A DNA stretch of 64,000 bases from assembly GCA_964479465.1 (NCBI GenBank), contig CAYZMG010000009.1, positions 21,730 through 85,729 on the forward strand. Reading direction: 5' to 3'. This document shows, piece after piece, positions 9,791 to 17,996 of the stretch. The stretch is from CADCTB01 sp964479465. Lineage in GTDB: Bacteria; Actinomycetota; Acidimicrobiia; Acidimicrobiales; AC-14. The notes below the pieces were generated by a model, which was not told the origin of the DNA, did not search any database, and saw nothing but the letters and a program-made list of their open reading frames with translations. Both the position numbers and the translations under genes were made by a program. Position 1 is the stretch's first letter, and each line of letters starts with the position of its first letter.

Positions 9791-12250
9791 ATGTTCGCCG
9801 GCGTGGTCTACCTGGCTCTCGGAGCGCTGGTGTCGGTGGCCTACTTCTGCGTCCCCGGCCTGAAAGGCAACGGCCTCGTCTTCAGCCTGATCGGCCTCTC
9901 GGCCGCAGTGGCGATCGTCGTCGGTGCGCTCCGCAACCGGCCCCGGCAGCTCCTCCCGTGGATGCTCTTCGCCGCCGCCCAGGTCTCCTTCGTCATCGGC
10001 GACCTCCTGTACTACGCCTTCCACTTCGACTTCCCGTCTCTGGGAGACGTGTTCTACCTGGCCGTCTATCCCCTCCTTGTGGCCGGCTTGCTCATTCTCA
10101 TCCGGGCCCGGAGCGCGGGACGGGATCGGGGCAGCCTGCTCGACGCGTTGGTCATCACCGTCGGTCTGGGGCTGCTCGCCTGGGTCTTCCTGATCGAGCC
10201 CTACACCGAGCTGGAGGGGCTCAGCTCGCTCCAGCGGCTCATGTCGATCTCCTACCCGCTGATGGACGTCCTCCTCCTGGCCGTCACCGCCCGCCTGGCC
10301 ATGGGCTCGGGCACCCGCTCGCCGAGCTTCTACCTCATCGGGCTCGGCATTCTCAGCCTGCTGGCCACCGATTCGGTGTACGGCTACATCGAGCTGCACA
10401 GTGGCTACGGGCAGGGCGGCCTCCTCGACGCCGGCTGGCTGGCCTATTACCTGCTGTGGGGTGCCGCCGCGCTCCTCCCCGGGATGCGAGACCTCGACGA
10501 GCGCTCGCCGGACGTCCGACCCATGCTGACCGGCCGGCGGCTTCTCCCCTTGGCCGGCGCCACCTTGATTGCGCCGGCTGTCGCCATCGTCCAGTCGATG
10601 AAGGACCCCAGTGCTTCCTTCTCGGTCTCCTCTGTCGCCTCGGCCGTGCTCTTCCTCCTCGTGCTGGCCCGCATGACCGGCCTGGTCAAGAGCCTGCGGC
10701 GGAGCGTGGACGACGAGCACCGGGCCCTGTTCCGGGAGGGTGTGCTGCGCCGGGCGGCGGTGGCCCTCGGGGGCGCGCCCGACCGCGATGCCGTCGAGCA
10801 GATCACCCTCGAAGCGGCTCAGGCGCTCACCGCCGATGCCGGCGGGGCCGATGTCCGCGTCCGCCTAACGCCCCTCCCGGCCTCGTCCACCGGTGAGGCA
10901 GTGGCCTCCGGCTCAATCTCCTCGTCGCTCCGAATCCCCATCGCCACCCAGGCGTCGCGCCACGGCTCGATCTGGGTGTCGGGGGCCGGCGCATTGACCC
11001 CTCCCGTTGTGGCTTCCCTCGAGTCGCTGGGCGCCCAGGCCGCCGTCGCCCTGGAGCGCGCCGCACTGGCCGAAGACCTCTTGCGCCGGCGCAGCGACGA
11101 GCGCATGGCGGCCATCGTGGCCCAGGCGTCCGACGTCATCACGGTGCTCGACGCCGACCTCGTCGTCCGCCACCAGACGGCGTCGGCCGGCCGCTTCCTC
11201 TGCTACGAGGCCGGCACGCTGAGCGGCCGCCGGCTCCTCGAGCTGGTCCATCCGGACGATCTCCCGGCGGCCGAGGCGTTCTTCGCCGAGCTGGCGGGAC
11301 AGCCGGGCGTCCGTCCCGAGACCGAGTTCCGCTTCCGCAGCGGCGACGGGACCTGGGTCGACATTGAGGTTCTGGGCAACAACCTGCTCCAGGACGGCCG
11401 GGTGGGCGGCATCGTCGTCACCATCCGCGACGTGACCAAGCGCAAGGCGCTGGAAGCGGGCCTCCAGCTCCAGGTCGCCGAGCTGACCGAGCTCGACCGG
11501 ATCAAGTCCGACCTCGTCTCCACCGTCTCCCACGAGCTGCGCACGCCGCTCACCACCCTGGTGGGCCACGTCGAGATGCTGGCCGACGGCGACTTCGGCG
11601 AGCTGTCCGATGACCAGCGGTGGGCGGTCCAGGCCATCGACCGCAACTCCCAGCGCCTGCTGACCCTCATCGAGGACATGCTGACCCTTGCCAGGATCGA
11701 GAACGGCGGCCTGGGCCTCGACGTCGCCCCCACCGACGTGCAGGACCTCCTCGCGGACATACAGGCGGCGGCCTCCCCACTGGCTCGGGCCAAGTCGATC
11801 GAACTGGGCCTGGAGATCGGCGCCGGACTTCCTGCCGTGCTGGCCGATCGCTCGGCCCTGGAACGAGCGATCTTGAACCTCCTTTCGAACGCGGTGAAGT
11901 TCACGCCCGAAGGCGGGAACGTCCGGCTGCGGGCGACCCACGACGGGGCCAACGCCGTCTTCTCCGTCTCCGACACCGGCATGGGGATGTCGGCTGAGGA
12001 CCAGAGTCGCCTCTTCACCCGGTTCTTCCGGTCGCCGGCGGCAATGTCCATGGCCATCCCGGGGACCGGCTTGGGGTTGGCCATCGTGAAGACGATCGTC
12101 GACGACCACGGCGGTGCCATCAGCGTCGAGTCGATGCCCGGCGCCGGCACGACCGTCGAGTTCACCATCCCCCTTTCAGCTCCCGCCCTCCGCAGCGCCG
12201 ACCGCAGCCACGGCGGCAACAAGGAAGAGGCCGCAGCCGCCCTCGCGTAG
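9791..12250 (+). CDS. Membrane-bound sensor histidine kinase (multi-TM, GAF, PAS)
   Basis: 819 residues. The first ~300 are hydrophobic, with about eight to ten predicted membrane segments and no large extracellular loop. A GAF-like domain (~320-425) and a PAS domain (~435-555, ending in the PAC-like VVTIRDVTKRKALE) follow. The HisKA motif is STVSHELRTPL (His ~581) and the HATPase has N box NLLSNAVKF and G box GTGLGLAIVK. It is an orthodox kinase with no receiver, and no response regulator lies beside it. The signal is probably sensed in the membrane or by the cytosolic GAF/PAS. The start is ATG 9791, with GGAGGT about 12 bases before it. Confidence 0.9.
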   Translation: MFAGVVYLALGALVSVAYFCVPGLKGNGLVFSLIGLSAAVAIVVGALRNRPRQLLPWMLFAAAQVSFVIGDLLYYAFHFDFPSLGDVFYLAVYPLLVAGLLILIRARSAGRDRGSLLDALVITVGLGLLAWVFLIEPYTELEGLSSLQRLMSISYPLMDVLLLAVTARLAMGSGTRSPSFYLIGLGILSLLATDSVYGYIELHSGYGQGGLLDAGWLAYYLLWGAAALLPGMRDLDERSPDVRPMLTGRRLLPLAGATLIAPAVAIVQSMKDPSASFSVSSVASAVLFLLVLARMTGLVKSLRRSVDDEHRALFREGVLRRAAVALGGAPDRDAVEQITLEAAQALTADAGGADVRVRLTPLPASSTGEAVASGSISSSLRIPIATQASRHGSIWVSGAGALTPPVVASLESLGAQAAVALERAALAEDLLRRRSDERMAAIVAQASDVITVLDADLVVRHQTASAGRFLCYEAGTLSGRRLLELVHPDDLPAAEAFFAELAGQPGVRPETEFRFRSGDGTWVDIEVLGNNLLQDGRVGGIVVTIRDVTKRKALEAGLQLQVAELTELDRIKSDLVSTVSHELRTPLTTLVGHVEMLADGDFGELSDDQRWAVQAIDRNSQRLLTLIEDMLTLARIENGGLGLDVAPTDVQDLLADIQAAASPLARAKSIELGLEIGAGLPAVLADRSALERAILNLLSNAVKFTPEGGNVRLRATHDGANAVFSVSDTGMGMSAEDQSRLFTRFFRSPAAMSMAIPGTGLGLAIVKTIVDDHGGAISVESMPGAGTTVEFTIPLSAPALRSADRSHGGNKEEAAAALA

Positions 12251-12260
12251 CGCCGGCCAC

Positions 12261-12320
12261 AGGCCGGCGATGTCGATTGCCGGCCCCAGGCCGGCGATGT
12301 CGATTGCCGGCCCCAGGCCG
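12261..12320. repeat. 27-bp tandem repeat between kinase and membrane-protein genes
   Basis: Two exact 27-base copies (12261-12287 and 12288-12314) are followed by the first bases of a third, just after the kinase stop. The unit length is a multiple of three, so the downstream frame stays open through it (repeated PAMSIAGPR). It is uncertain whether the repeat is transcribed leader or the extreme N-terminus of the next protein. Confidence 0.85.
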
Positions 12321-12341
12321 GGTTTCGCGTATGGTCCCAGG

Positions 12342-14222
12342 GTGCGTGCGGGCGTCGCGGTGGCTCGGCATGCATCGACGCCCGTGCTGGGCGTCCTGCT
12401 CGCCCTGCTGACCTGGCGCCACACCAACTTCGTGCCCGTGGACAGCCTCGACCCGTCCTGGCAGGCGGCGCTGCACATGGTGGCTCACGACCGAGGCCCC
12501 TACAACCGAATCGTGTTCACCTACGGGCCGCTCGGGTTCCTGGCCCAACCCGAGGGCTTCTACGCCTCGACGGTGGTGCTGAGCGCGGCCTACGTGTTCG
12601 CCGTCCAGGCGTCGCTGTGCGCGGCAATGGTCAGTGTCCTGCGCCGTACCATCGGGCTGCCGGTCGCCGTCGTCGCCACATTCCTCCTGGTCGCTGTGGC
12701 CCACACCCTCGGGGTGGTCAACGCAGCCGTCGTCGCGGTCTTCGTGGCCGCCTTCGGGCTCCTTCGGGGCGACCACTCTGTCGGCACCCAACGTGTCCTC
12801 GTCGCCGCCGGCGGCGTGGTCGCCGGCACCCACCTGCTCCTCAAGCTCAACACCGGTGTCACCATCTTCGTCGTCGGCGCGGTGACCGCGCTGTTCCTCG
12901 AACGCAGGGCATGGCAGCCGGCGGCCATCTTCCTCGTCACGGCCATCGGGTCCACCGTCGCCGGTTGGCTCATCACGGGCAACGCCTTGTCGGACCTCCC
13001 CACCTTCTTCGACCGTTCCTGGCAGGTGGCGTCGGGCTACTCGGAGGCGATGACGGTCGAAACCGCCTCCCGCGCCATCCTCTACCCGGCAGCCGCGGCG
13101 GTGACGGCGATCGCGGTGGCGCTGGCATGGGGGGCCACCCGGGGCTGGCCCTTGCATCGGCGGATGGGGCTGACACTGGCCGGTGGTATGTGCCTCTTCG
13201 CCGCCTTCAAGCTCGGCTTCGTCCGCCACGACGGACACGACAGGGAGTTCTTCGGCGAGGTCCTCCTGGTGGGCGCGGTGCTTGCCGCCTCGCTCGCATC
13301 GCTGGCGGCCGGCTGGCGCAACGCCGTTCCTGCGGCGGCGACGGCTGCCCTGCTGACCGCCCACCTCATGGCCAGCGGGGCCAATGCCCTCACCGGCGTC
13401 GACCCGGTCGCCGAGCTGGCGCGCGCCGGTGAGGACATCTCGGTGCTGGCCTCCCCGGACCGCCGCGAGCGCGCCGTCCAGCAGGCGAGGACGAACCTCC
13501 GCTCCCGCTACTACCACCTGACTCCCGCGATCGTCAGCGTCCTGCGCGGCCACACCATCCACATCCGGCCCTGGGAGGCGGGCATCGCGTGGGCCTACCC
13601 GGAGTTCCGCTGGCAACCGGTCCCGGTGTTCCAGGAGTACACGGCCTACACCCCCGCCCTCGACGACCTCGACGCCGGCTTTCTCCGCACTCCCGACGCA
13701 CCGGAGCGGATCCTCACCCAGGCGCTGACCATCGACATCCGCAACCCGGACTGGGAGTCGCCGGCCGCCATGGTCGCCATGGTCTGCCACTACCGGGAGC
13801 TACTCGCCGACCATCCGTGGCAGGTGCTCGGCCGGGTCGCCAACCGGTGTGGGAGCGAGCGCAGCCTCGGCGTGGTCAGGACGCGGGTGGGTGAGACGGT
13901 GTCCGTGCCCGATACTGCGAACAGCAACGAGCTGGTACTCGCCCGGATCAACGGGCTCGACGACTCGATGCTGTACGACCTGCGGTCGACCCTGTGGCGG
14001 GCGCCCGAGGTCCACGTCAGACTCGACGGTGGGCGCCGGAACCGCCTCGTACCCGGCACCGCCGGCAACGGGCTGATCGTGCGGGCGCCCAAGGAACGGC
14101 TCGGGTTCTCCCAACCCTTCGCCCCGGACTCGGCCAACCTGCTGCGCGTCGAACGGGAGAGCGGCATCGGCCTCAACGAGAACCTCACCATCGAGTTCGT
14201 GGCCGTCCCCGTGCTGAACTGA
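12342..14222 (+). CDS. Large polytopic membrane protein of unknown function
   Basis: About 626 residues if started at GTG 12342. The first ~350 residues contain roughly ten hydrophobic segments (for example VLGVLLALLTW and FAVQASLCAAMVSVL), with a conserved-looking loop DSLDPSWQAAL...RIVFTYGPLGFL after the first helix. The remaining ~270 residues are soluble and probably extracytoplasmic. The layout (Asp-containing first loop, many helices, C-terminal outer domain) resembles membrane glycosyltransferases of the GT-C type, but no family motif is decisive. The start is unclear: the frame stays open upstream through the tandem repeat and no Shine-Dalgarno is evident. Confidence 0.75.
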   Translation: MRAGVAVARHASTPVLGVLLALLTWRHTNFVPVDSLDPSWQAALHMVAHDRGPYNRIVFTYGPLGFLAQPEGFYASTVVLSAAYVFAVQASLCAAMVSVLRRTIGLPVAVVATFLLVAVAHTLGVVNAAVVAVFVAAFGLLRGDHSVGTQRVLVAAGGVVAGTHLLLKLNTGVTIFVVGAVTALFLERRAWQPAAIFLVTAIGSTVAGWLITGNALSDLPTFFDRSWQVASGYSEAMTVETASRAILYPAAAAVTAIAVALAWGATRGWPLHRRMGLTLAGGMCLFAAFKLGFVRHDGHDREFFGEVLLVGAVLAASLASLAAGWRNAVPAAATAALLTAHLMASGANALTGVDPVAELARAGEDISVLASPDRRERAVQQARTNLRSRYYHLTPAIVSVLRGHTIHIRPWEAGIAWAYPEFRWQPVPVFQEYTAYTPALDDLDAGFLRTPDAPERILTQALTIDIRNPDWESPAAMVAMVCHYRELLADHPWQVLGRVANRCGSERSLGVVRTRVGETVSVPDTANSNELVLARINGLDDSMLYDLRSTLWRAPEVHVRLDGGRRNRLVPGTAGNGLIVRAPKERLGFSQPFAPDSANLLRVERESGIGLNENLTIEFVAVPVLN

Positions 14223-14228
14223 TGCGTC

Positions 14229-14621
14229 ATGGCCCTTCCTTTCGACGAGCGCCCGGTGGACGACACTCCCGTGCACACCACCGAGCTGCCCGATACACCG
14301 CAGCGCGACCGGCGCATCCCGGCCGGCGCGTGGATCGAGGCCCCGCCCGAGCTGCTCCGGCTTGGCGAGGACATCGGCGGAGGTGAGGCCGGGTTCATCC
14401 GCCGCATCCACGGCTGGCTGCTGTGGCGGTCAGGACCTCCGGCCGGCGGCGACGCCCGCTACCTTGCCGTTGCCGCCGACGCCGTCGGCGTCCATCACGC
14501 CTTCCGGCTGTTCCCCGAGGGGTCTGGTGAGGGAGCAGGGCCGAGCGGGGCGGTGCACGACCGGTTCCGGGCCTGGAAAGAGGATCTCCGTGACCATGCC
14601 CGGGGAGAATCCGGGGCGTGA
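14229..14621 (+). CDS. Hypothetical protein upstream of corA
   Basis: 130 residues, not recognised. The N-terminal third is acidic and Pro-rich. A middle part, EAGFIRRIHGWLLWRSGPPAG, followed by ARYLAVAADAVGVHHAFRLFP, suggests a small alpha/beta fold, and the end is charged. No signal peptide or membrane segment is present. Its TGA overlaps the GTG of corA (GTGA), and it begins 6 bases after the membrane-protein stop, so it is probably cotranscribed with both. That coupling is the main reason to accept it as a gene. Confidence 0.6.
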   Translation: MALPFDERPVDDTPVHTTELPDTPQRDRRIPAGAWIEAPPELLRLGEDIGGGEAGFIRRIHGWLLWRSGPPAGGDARYLAVAADAVGVHHAFRLFPEGSGEGAGPSGAVHDRFRAWKEDLRDHARGESGA

Positions 14622-15589
14622 TCGTCGACTGTTCCGTCTACGACAAGGGGGTCCGGCGCGAGGGCACGCTGCCGATCGAGGAGGCCCTCGAGGCGGCCCG
14701 TATGCCGGATGCGTTCGTGTGGATCGGGCTCGTCGAGCCGAGTGAGGACGAGTTCAAGGCCGTGATCGAGGAGTTCGACCTTCACCCGCTGGCGGTGGAG
14801 GACGCCGTTCACGCCCACCAGCGGCCGAAGCTCGACGCCTATGGCCAGACGCTCTTCATCGTGCTGAAGCCGGCCCGCTACGTCGACTCCGAGGAGATTG
14901 TCACCCTCACCGAGCTCATGCTCTTCCTCGGTGACGGCTTCCTGATCACGGTCCGTCACGGCGAGAGCCCCATCCTGGGCGATACCCGCCAGATGCTGGA
15001 AGCCGATCCGTCACGCATGAAGCTGGGCCCCTTGGGGGCGCTCCACGCCATCATCGACCGGGTGGTCGACGACTACGCCCTCGTCGTACGGGACCTCAAC
15101 ACCGACATCGACGAGATCGAGCGCCAGGTGTTCTCCGACGAGCGCAAGAACCACGCCCGGCGCATCTACCGGCTCAAGGTGGAGGCGGTCGAGTTCCGCC
15201 AGGCGGTCGTCGGCCTCGAGGACCCGCTCGACGACCTGGCCACCGGAAAGGTGACGGAGGCCGACCCCCTCCTGCTCCACTACTTCCGCGACGTTCACGA
15301 CCACCTGCTGCGCGTCGCCCAGCGGGTCGAGGCCATCGACAACCTCCTGAGCAGCGCCCTGACGGCGAACCTCGCCCAGCTTGGAGTCCGCCAGAACGAG
15401 GACATGCGGCGGATCTCGGCGTGGGTGGCGATCGTCGCCGTGCCGACGATGATTGCCGGCGTCTACGGCATGAACTTCGAGCGCATGCCTGAGCTGGGTT
15501 GGGTGCTGGGCTATCCCTTCGCCCTCGTGCTCATGGCGGTCCTGTGCGTGGGCCTGTACATCATGTTCCGCCGGCGCAACTGGCTCTGA
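14618..15589 (+). CDS. corA: CorA-type magnesium/divalent cation transporter
   Basis: 323 residues, the normal size for CorA. The long N-terminal cytosolic domain has the alpha/beta start (VWIGLVEPSEDEFKAVIEEF) and an extended helical stretch. Two C-terminal membrane helices follow: the first ends in the signature YGMNFE and the second is FALVLMAVLCVGLYIMF, leaving a basic RRRNWL end. CorA forms pentameric channels for Mg2+ (also Co2+ or Ni2+). The GTG start overlaps the upstream stop by four bases. Confidence 0.93.
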   Translation: MIVDCSVYDKGVRREGTLPIEEALEAARMPDAFVWIGLVEPSEDEFKAVIEEFDLHPLAVEDAVHAHQRPKLDAYGQTLFIVLKPARYVDSEEIVTLTELMLFLGDGFLITVRHGESPILGDTRQMLEADPSRMKLGPLGALHAIIDRVVDDYALVVRDLNTDIDEIERQVFSDERKNHARRIYRLKVEAVEFRQAVVGLEDPLDDLATGKVTEADPLLLHYFRDVHDHLLRVAQRVEAIDNLLSSALTANLAQLGVRQNEDMRRISAWVAIVAVPTMIAGVYGMNFERMPELGWVLGYPFALVLMAVLCVGLYIMFRRRNWL

Positions 15590-15641
15590 GTAGGACTTTC
15601 GGCCCTAGCCGGGCCCGCGGGGACACACTCAACTGGGGGAC

Positions 15642-16238
15642 ATGGATCCGGGGGTGTACCTCTACTGGATCCCGCTGGGCGCCGGCGCCCACGTGGTCCG
15701 GGTGTGCGGAAAGGTGTTCGAGACCCTCTCCGCTTGCGTACAGCGGCGCCGGCCCTGTGACCTGTACCACTCGGCACTCGAGATCGTGGCGCGCCAGGAC
15801 CGGTTCATCATCGAGCTCACCCCCATCCCCGCCGGCGCCGGCGGCGACCGCGGCGTGGTTGCCGAAGGCCCGGTGGGTGACCGGTTGCTCGGGCACTTCC
15901 GGCTGTTCCGGTACGAGGTCCGGCGGTGGCCTCAGGGAGTGATCCCCGACGTGTCATTCGCCGTCGAAATGGCGAGGGTGGCGGACGAGGCGCCGGCGCT
16001 GCGCATCCTCGACCTGGTGCCCTCCGTCCCGACGCTTGTGTGGGGCCGCGACGAGCTCGGCGCCGGCGACATGTGGAACTCCAACTCGGTCATCTCGTGG
16101 CTGCTGGCGCGCGCCGGCATCGACGTCTCGGCGCTCGGGCCGCCGGCGGGTGGTCGTGCCCCCGGATGGGACGCCGGCCTCGTCGCCGCCCACCGACCCG
16201 GGAACTATCGCCGGTCCCGGGGCGTCGAAGCTGCGTGA
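15642..16238 (+). CDS. Conserved hypothetical protein with a WNSNS motif
   Basis: 198 residues, function not recognised. It is a soluble alpha/beta-looking protein with no signal peptide. It contains KVFETLSACVQRRRPCDLYH, a pair of acidic strands, and a C-terminal DMWNSNSVISWLLARAGID that looks conserved and could be an active-site loop. The Asn/Ser-rich motif followed by a helix recalls small cysteine-protease-like proteins, but the evidence is too thin to assign one. GGGGGA precedes the ATG. Its stop overlaps the start of the secreted protein gene (GTGA). Confidence 0.6.
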   Translation: MDPGVYLYWIPLGAGAHVVRVCGKVFETLSACVQRRRPCDLYHSALEIVARQDRFIIELTPIPAGAGGDRGVVAEGPVGDRLLGHFRLFRYEVRRWPQGVIPDVSFAVEMARVADEAPALRILDLVPSVPTLVWGRDELGAGDMWNSNSVISWLLARAGIDVSALGPPAGGRAPGWDAGLVAAHRPGNYRRSRGVEAA

Positions 16239-16789
16239 CAAAGCGCGGGATCCTGAGGTCGGCACTGGCGGTGCTCTTGGCTACGGGCGGGGTGCTCGCC
16301 GTCGGGGCCGGTCCGGCGTTCGCCTGCAGCTGCCGGGCCGGCGTGGCGGTCGAGGAGTCGTTGGCGGAGAGCGATGGCGCCTTCGTCGGCGTCTTCACCG
16401 GCCGCGACGACCCCCTCGGCCAGGGCGACATCGTCAGCTCCGGGCGGCGCGTGCTGAACCACTTCCAGGTCGAGCGCCCCGTGAAGGGCGACATCGGCGA
16501 GCGGGTCGATGTGACGGCAGCCGCCAGCGGCGCGTCATGTGGCCTCGAGCTCCAGGTCGGCCAGCGCACCGGCCTGCTCCTGCGCCGCGACGCCGGTAGT
16601 GGAAGCTGGACCTCGGGGCTCTGCTCCCAGGTCGAGCCCCAGGCGTTGCTGGCGTTCGCTCCGGCGGCGGCCACCGGATCGGACGCCGGCGGCGGTGCCG
16701 ACTGGGGCCTCATCGTGCTGCTGGGCCTCCTGGTACTGGCAGTTGCCGGCGCGGTGGTGCTGGAAGTGGTTCACCGGCGCGCTCCCTGA
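16235..16789 (+). CDS. Secreted, C-terminally anchored protein with TIMP/NTR-like CSC start
   Basis: 184 residues. A signal peptide (basic start, then SALAVLLATGGVLAVGAGPAFA) is followed directly by CSCRAG, so the mature protein would begin with a cysteine cluster, as in bacterial proteins related to tissue-inhibitor-of-metalloprotease/NTR folds. Further cysteines (ASCGLEL and SGLCSQV) could form disulfides. A Gly-rich stretch leads into a C-terminal helix (LIVLLGLLVLAVAGAVVL) and a short basic tail, so it is likely anchored outside the membrane. The GTG start overlaps the preceding stop. Its last 80 bases overlap, tail to tail, the DUF1275 gene. Confidence 0.7.
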   Translation: MTKRGILRSALAVLLATGGVLAVGAGPAFACSCRAGVAVEESLAESDGAFVGVFTGRDDPLGQGDIVSSGRRVLNHFQVERPVKGDIGERVDVTAAASGASCGLELQVGQRTGLLLRRDAGSGSWTSGLCSQVEPQALLAFAPAAATGSDAGGGADWGLIVLLGLLVLAVAGAVVLEVVHRRAP

Positions 16790-17435
16790 CCGCGCACACC
16801 CCGACCACCACCAGTGGCAGGGCGATGGCCCAGAAGTTCATCCGGTGGACGGCCACCCCGCCGAGGCCGGCGCCGGCGGCGAAGGCGACGACGGCCCGGC
16901 CCAGCGTCCGGACCTGGGCGCGCAGGCGGGAGCGGTCATCGCTGGAGTGCTGGCGGAACAGCACCTGGGCCCCGTCCATGCCGAGAAGGGTGAGCGTCCC
17001 CGTCACCATGGTCGTCGGATAGGCGTAGCCGGCGAGCCGGCTGACCACGCTCTGGGCGGCCATGGCGAGCACGCCGGCGCCGGTCACGATCGTCTGGGTG
17101 ACGAGGGTGGAGCTGTCCGGCCCGGGGATGAGGCTGACTCCGAGGACCAGGAACCCGCCCAGCAGAACCGCCTCCACCGCCAGGACGGTCGGAAGGACCC
17201 GGGACGGATCACGGCGACGGACCTGGCCGGCCACGCCGGCGACAGCCACCACTGCAGCCAGCCACAACGGCACCATGAGGAGCGCCGGCAGGGCGTGCAG
17301 GCCGCCATGGGCGGCGGCGATGGGCAGGTTCCCGGTCACGTGGTTCGGGAACAGGCCCCGGAGCATGACGTAGCCGACGGCATCGACGTAGCCGCCCACC
17401 AAGGCGAGGGCGACCGCCCTCTTCGCCGGCGTCAT
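16710..17435 (-). CDS. DUF1275 (YoaK-type) membrane protein
   Basis: 241 residues with about six hydrophobic segments. The N-terminus, VGGYVDAVGYVMLRGLFPNH followed by VTGNL, is the typical opening of DUF1275 proteins, and the matching second half (PTTMVTGTLTLLGMDGAQV) fits the internal repeat of that family. The function is unknown. Its ATG overlaps the stop of the DUF983 gene (ATGA), so the two are coupled. The 3' end overlaps the convergent secreted-protein gene by 80 bases. Confidence 0.85.
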   Translation of the reverse strand: MTPAKRAVALALVGGYVDAVGYVMLRGLFPNHVTGNLPIAAAHGGLHALPALLMVPLWLAAVVAVAGVAGQVRRRDPSRVLPTVLAVEAVLLGGFLVLGVSLIPGPDSSTLVTQTIVTGAGVLAMAAQSVVSRLAGYAYPTTMVTGTLTLLGMDGAQVLFRQHSSDDRSRLRAQVRTLGRAVVAFAAGAGLGGVAVHRMNFWAIALPLVVVGVCAVRERAGEPLPAPPRRQLPVPGGPAAR

Positions 17436-17860
17436 GGCCGTGCGTCCGCCGGCTCGACCGCGTCCGCCGGGCGCATGATCAGCTCGATCGCCACCCAGAG
17501 CGTCTTGGAGAAGGGGTAGAAGACCAGCGGCGCCAGCACCGCGCCGGCCACGCCGCCGGCGATGACCGGCAGGAGGCCGGCGTCAGGGTTCCCGGCGAGC
17601 AGGACGATCGCCGGCACGATGGCGAGCAGCACCACGAAGACCTGGGCGATCACCAGGTTCATCACGTAGGCGCCGAGGAAGAAGCCCTCCTCGCGCTCGA
17701 AGCGGTAGCCGCACCCCGGGCAGGTCGGGGCCATCCGGACCCACCCGGTGAACAGCCCTCCTTTCCCGCAGGAGGCACAGCGCTTGGCCGCACCCCGCAG
17801 GACCATCCGGGTGGGCGAAAGCCCGACCCCACTCCGAACGCTTCTCTCGATCGTTTCCAT
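17432..17860 (-). CDS. DUF983 zinc-ribbon membrane protein
   Basis: About 142 residues from ATG 17860 (METIERSVRSG). The cytosolic N-terminus carries two CxxC pairs (RCASCGKGGLFTGW and CPGCGYRFEREEGFF), which probably bind zinc. Two or three membrane helices follow (LVIAQVFVVLLAIVPAIVLL and VIAGGVAGAVLAPLVFYPF). This is the standard DUF983 layout; the family function is unknown. The frame continues 20 codons upstream to 17920, but the shorter start matches family length better. It is cotranscribed with the DUF1275 gene and diverges from the ABC importer operon. Confidence 0.85.
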   Translation of the reverse strand: METIERSVRSGVGLSPTRMVLRGAAKRCASCGKGGLFTGWVRMAPTCPGCGYRFEREEGFFLGAYVMNLVIAQVFVVLLAIVPAIVLLAGNPDAGLLPVIAGGVAGAVLAPLVFYPFSKTLWVAIELIMRPADAVEPADARP

Positions 17861-17890
17861 GACCGCATCGTCGGAGCCGGCATTGCGTAC

Positions 17891-17938
17891 CCGTTGCGTG
17901 GCCGGCGGGGAGCGGCGCAACGGCCCTGCAACGGCCCT
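17891..17938. promoter_or_regulatory. Repeated CCGTTGC/GCAACGG half-sites upstream of the ABC importer
   Basis: In the divergent gap, CCGTTGCG (17891-17898) is the exact inverse of CGCAACGG (17916-17923). GCAACGGCCCT then occurs twice in direct tandem (17917-17927 and 17928-17938). Three half-sites of one sequence between divergent promoters suggest an operator. No regulator gene is adjacent. Confidence 0.4.
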
Positions 17939-17996
17939 TCGTAGAACTGGGTCGGCAAGCGAACGTCACCCGCAACCACTCCGGAAGGAACCGCAC

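Noticed and set aside
6987..10720. Long minus-strand frames opposite korA/korB and the kinase (681 and 639 residues)
   Set aside because: The plus-strand genes carry clear family motifs. These frames are His/Gly/Arg-rich shadows without any motif or ribosome-binding site.
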